NCBI RefSeq assembly: GCF_014905415.1 | Contig: NZ_BNEO01000001.1 | Location: 1,426,001-1,490,000, forward strand | Direction of reading: 5' to 3' | Source of the DNA: Virgibacillus salexigens | Lineage (GTDB): Bacteria; Bacillota; Bacilli; Bacillales; Amphibacillaceae | DNA: 64,000 nucleotides | Shown: positions 62,119-64,000 of the stretch, one piece after another | How the letters are laid out: every line of letters starts with the position of its first letter | How positions within the stretch are numbered: position 1 is the stretch's first letter | The notes under the pieces: generated by a model | What the model was told of the DNA's origin: nothing | What the model saw: the letters and a program-made list of their open reading frames with translations, nothing else | The model's database searches: none | Position numbers and translations under genes: made by a program

Positions 62119-63834
62119 TTAACGCATTTGTACACGATGTAAATGTGCAAAGATGCCATCTCGTTTCAGTAATTCCTCATGACTTCCTTCTTCCTCAATA
62201 CCATCTTTCGTTACTACCATAATGCGGTCCGCGTTTTTTATGGTTGCAAGACGATGGGCAATTACTAATGTCGTTCGATCTTTCGACAATTCCGTCAATG
62301 CTTTTTGAATAATTGTTTCGGTTTCTGTATCCAATGCTGAGGTGGCTTCATCAAGAATGAGAATAGGCGGATTCTTTAAGAACATACGAGCAATAGCAAT
62401 TCGTTGCTTTTGTCCTCCGGATAGCTTCAATCCTCGTTCTCCCACTTGCGTTTCATATCCATCTGGTAATTCATTAATGAATTCCTCCATATGTGCGCGG
62501 CGGGCAGCTAATTCAATCTCTTCATCGGTGGCATCTAACTTTCCATATGCAATATTTTCACGTAATGTACCAGTAAAAAGAAACACATCTTGTTGGACGA
62601 TCCCAATTTGCTTTCGTAGCGACTCCTTCGTCATGTTACGAATATCCATACCATCAATGGTAACTTGTCCAGCTGCTACATCATAAAATCTAGGAATTAA
62701 CGAGCAAATAGTTGTTTTACCAGCACCTGATGGACCTACAAAAGCAACCGTTTCTCCCGCATGAATTGAAAAATTCATTTCATTTAACACTGGTTTTTGA
62801 GTTTTTTCATATGCAAAGGTTACCTGATTGAATGCGATGTTTCCATGTAGATAATCGACATGTTTAGCATCTTCACGGTTTTGTACATCCGGTTCAACAT
62901 CTAATAAATCTACAAAACGCTTAAACCCAGCCATCCCTTTTGGATATAATTCAAGCAATGCGGTTATTTTCTGAATAGGTGTAAATAGGACATTTACAAA
63001 TAAGACAAAACTCACCAATTCACCAATTTGCAGTTGCTGCTGATAGGTGAGCCATGCTCCTACTACCAATACTAATAAAGTAATTAGACGCATGAGCATA
63101 TAAATATTGGAATGAACAATCGCCATTACTTTGTATGCTCCAACCTTCGCTTTACGGAAACTAAAATTATCTTTGGTAAAGCGATCCATCTCATGAGCTT
63201 CATTCGTAAATGACTGAACGACACGAACGCCAGATACAGCATCTTCTACTCGTGCATTCACTCCAGCAATATCTTCATACATCTTTTTCCATGCCTTATT
63301 CATTTGAATGTTACTAAAGGCAATTAGGAAAATTAGAACGGGAACCGCAAGTAAGATAATAAATGCTAATTTTACATTTATGGTAAACATGATAATGAAT
63401 GCTCCAATAAATGTCATAATCGAGATGAAAAAGTCTTCGGGTCCATGATGTGCAAGCTCGCCAATATCAAATAAATCATTGGTAATTCGACTCATGATAT
63501 GCCCGGTTTTTGTATTATCAAAGAATCGGAACGATTGGCGTTGTACATGTTGAAATAATTCCTGCCGCATATCCGTTTCAATATTTATCCCTAATTTATG
63601 ACCTAAATAAGTCACTACATATTGTAAGGCGGTACTTATTATATAGACCAACAATAATAAAACACTTACTAACACAATTAAATCCCAATCATTCCCTGGG
63701 AGCAATTGATCAATAAATCGTTGAACAGCTACAGGAAAAGCCAACTCTAAAATAGCCACGATTACTGCTGAGGTAAAATCAATTATAAATAAACGCTTAT
63801 GCGGTTTGTAGTAAGAGAAAAAACGACGTATCAT
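62119..63834 (-). CDS. ABC exporter half-transporter (fused permease-ATPase)
   Basis: A 571-residue protein with six membrane helices (residues 1-300) then an ATPase. Walker A reads VAFVGPSGAGKTTICSLIPR, the Q-loop IGIVQQDVFLFTG, the signature LKLSGGQKQRIAIARM, and Walker B PILILDEATSALD. It belongs to the multidrug/lipid exporter group (MsbA-like). ATG 63834 begins MIRRFFSYYKPHKRLF, the usual start of this group; upstream frame runs on to 63990 but is unconserved in appearance. The AAGGAAG site is 13 bases before, rather far. The substrate is unknown. Confidence 0.85.
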   Translation of the reverse strand: MIRRFFSYYKPHKRLFIIDFTSAVIVAILELAFPVAVQRFIDQLLPGNDWDLIVLVSVLLLLVYIISTALQYVVTYLGHKLGINIETDMRQELFQHVQRQSFRFFDNTKTGHIMSRITNDLFDIGELAHHGPEDFFISIMTFIGAFIIMFTINVKLAFIILLAVPVLIFLIAFSNIQMNKAWKKMYEDIAGVNARVEDAVSGVRVVQSFTNEAHEMDRFTKDNFSFRKAKVGAYKVMAIVHSNIYMLMRLITLLVLVVGAWLTYQQQLQIGELVSFVLFVNVLFTPIQKITALLELYPKGMAGFKRFVDLLDVEPDVQNREDAKHVDYLHGNIAFNQVTFAYEKTQKPVLNEMNFSIHAGETVAFVGPSGAGKTTICSLIPRFYDVAAGQVTIDGMDIRNMTKESLRKQIGIVQQDVFLFTGTLRENIAYGKLDATDEEIELAARRAHMEEFINELPDGYETQVGERGLKLSGGQKQRIAIARMFLKNPPILILDEATSALDTETETIIQKALTELSKDRTTLVIAHRLATIKNADRIMVVTKDGIEEEGSHEELLKRDGIFAHLHRVQMR

Positions 63835-64000
63835 TGCGATGGTAGCACTTCCTTTCCACAGTCTAAAAGAATTATACGGCTTTCCTTGCACGTTTACAAG
63901 AAGACTGTTTAAGAATTCATAAAAAGCTTGGCAAGGTTGTCCTATTTCTTGCATATACATAAGCAAATGGTGGAAAAGGAGGTTATCCATGAAAGTAAAA

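Noticed and set aside
63835-63990. N-terminal extension of the ABC exporter to 63990
   Set aside because: Residues before MIRRFFSYYKP do not look like the family and no site is visible upstream of 63990, although the window ends there so this cannot be excluded fully.
1-64000. Prophage, integrase, transposase, rRNA or tRNA genes
   Set aside because: No matching reading frames or RNA folds were noticed on either strand.

Overview
The window looks like chromosomal DNA of a low-GC, endospore-type Bacillaceae bacterium. It has strong GGAGG ribosome binding sites, AbrB, a CcpA-type (cre) sequence context, a TasA/camelysin protein, a bacillolysin-type protease, a SAM-I riboswitch upstream of cysH, and a DacC-like PBP4. 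The mix of a TRAP uronate transporter, a chitinase and acidic secreted enzymes suggests a halotolerant relative of Virgibacillus, Gracilibacillus or Oceanobacillus; the genus is inference. I saw no rRNA, tRNA, CRISPR array, transposase or phage gene.

Layout. 1-5416: housekeeping genes (methyltransferase fragment, AAA ATPase, PBP4-type carboxypeptidase, Lin0512 protein) and a DUF2243-ctaG pair whose ctaG carries a frameshift and an in-frame stop. 5677-11477: the most notable locus, a leaderless bacteriocin cluster. Three tandem 233-bp units each encode the same 48-residue aureocin A53/lacticin Q-like peptide behind one strong promoter. They are followed by a DUF2089 regulator pair on the opposite strand, a DUF4064 membrane protein, a two-gene ABC transporter and two bacterial PH-domain (YdbS/YdbT-like) proteins, the usual immunity and export candidates for this peptide family. 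An AbrB paralogue lies next to it.

12252-18496: an ABC sugar transporter operon with DUF624, DUF2264 and TIM-barrel genes behind a cre-like site. 19537-28925: a hexuronate regulon. A LacI-family repressor is divergent from a TRAP transporter followed by uxaC, uxuA and an SDR mannonate oxidoreductase. The same 18-bp palindrome occurs before the TRAP operon and over the promoter of a convergent GH31 glycosidase gene. 29105-38327: an amidohydrolase/TrmB pair, then a secreted-protein island (S15-type hydrolase and M14 carboxypeptidase, both ending in FIMAH-like domains, an M4 metalloprotease, and a TasA-like protein), interrupted by a 193-bp MITE-like repeat. 38935-44435: small genes including a 57-codon reading frame, a GH18 chitinase with apparent dual control, and an SDR/TetR pair.

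44680-54174: a nine-gene sulfate assimilation and siroheme operon (cysH-cysJ-cysI-cobA-sirB-sirC-hemD-like-sat-cysC) under a SAM-I riboswitch. 54254-63834: a paired SMR exporter with a TetR regulator and two operators, a CstB-like sulfur enzyme, a peroxiredoxin, an MscS channel, a GH4 6-phosphoglucosidase with a divergent RpiR regulator, and an ABC exporter half-transporter.

All product names come from reading motifs and overall resemblance by eye; no database search was run.
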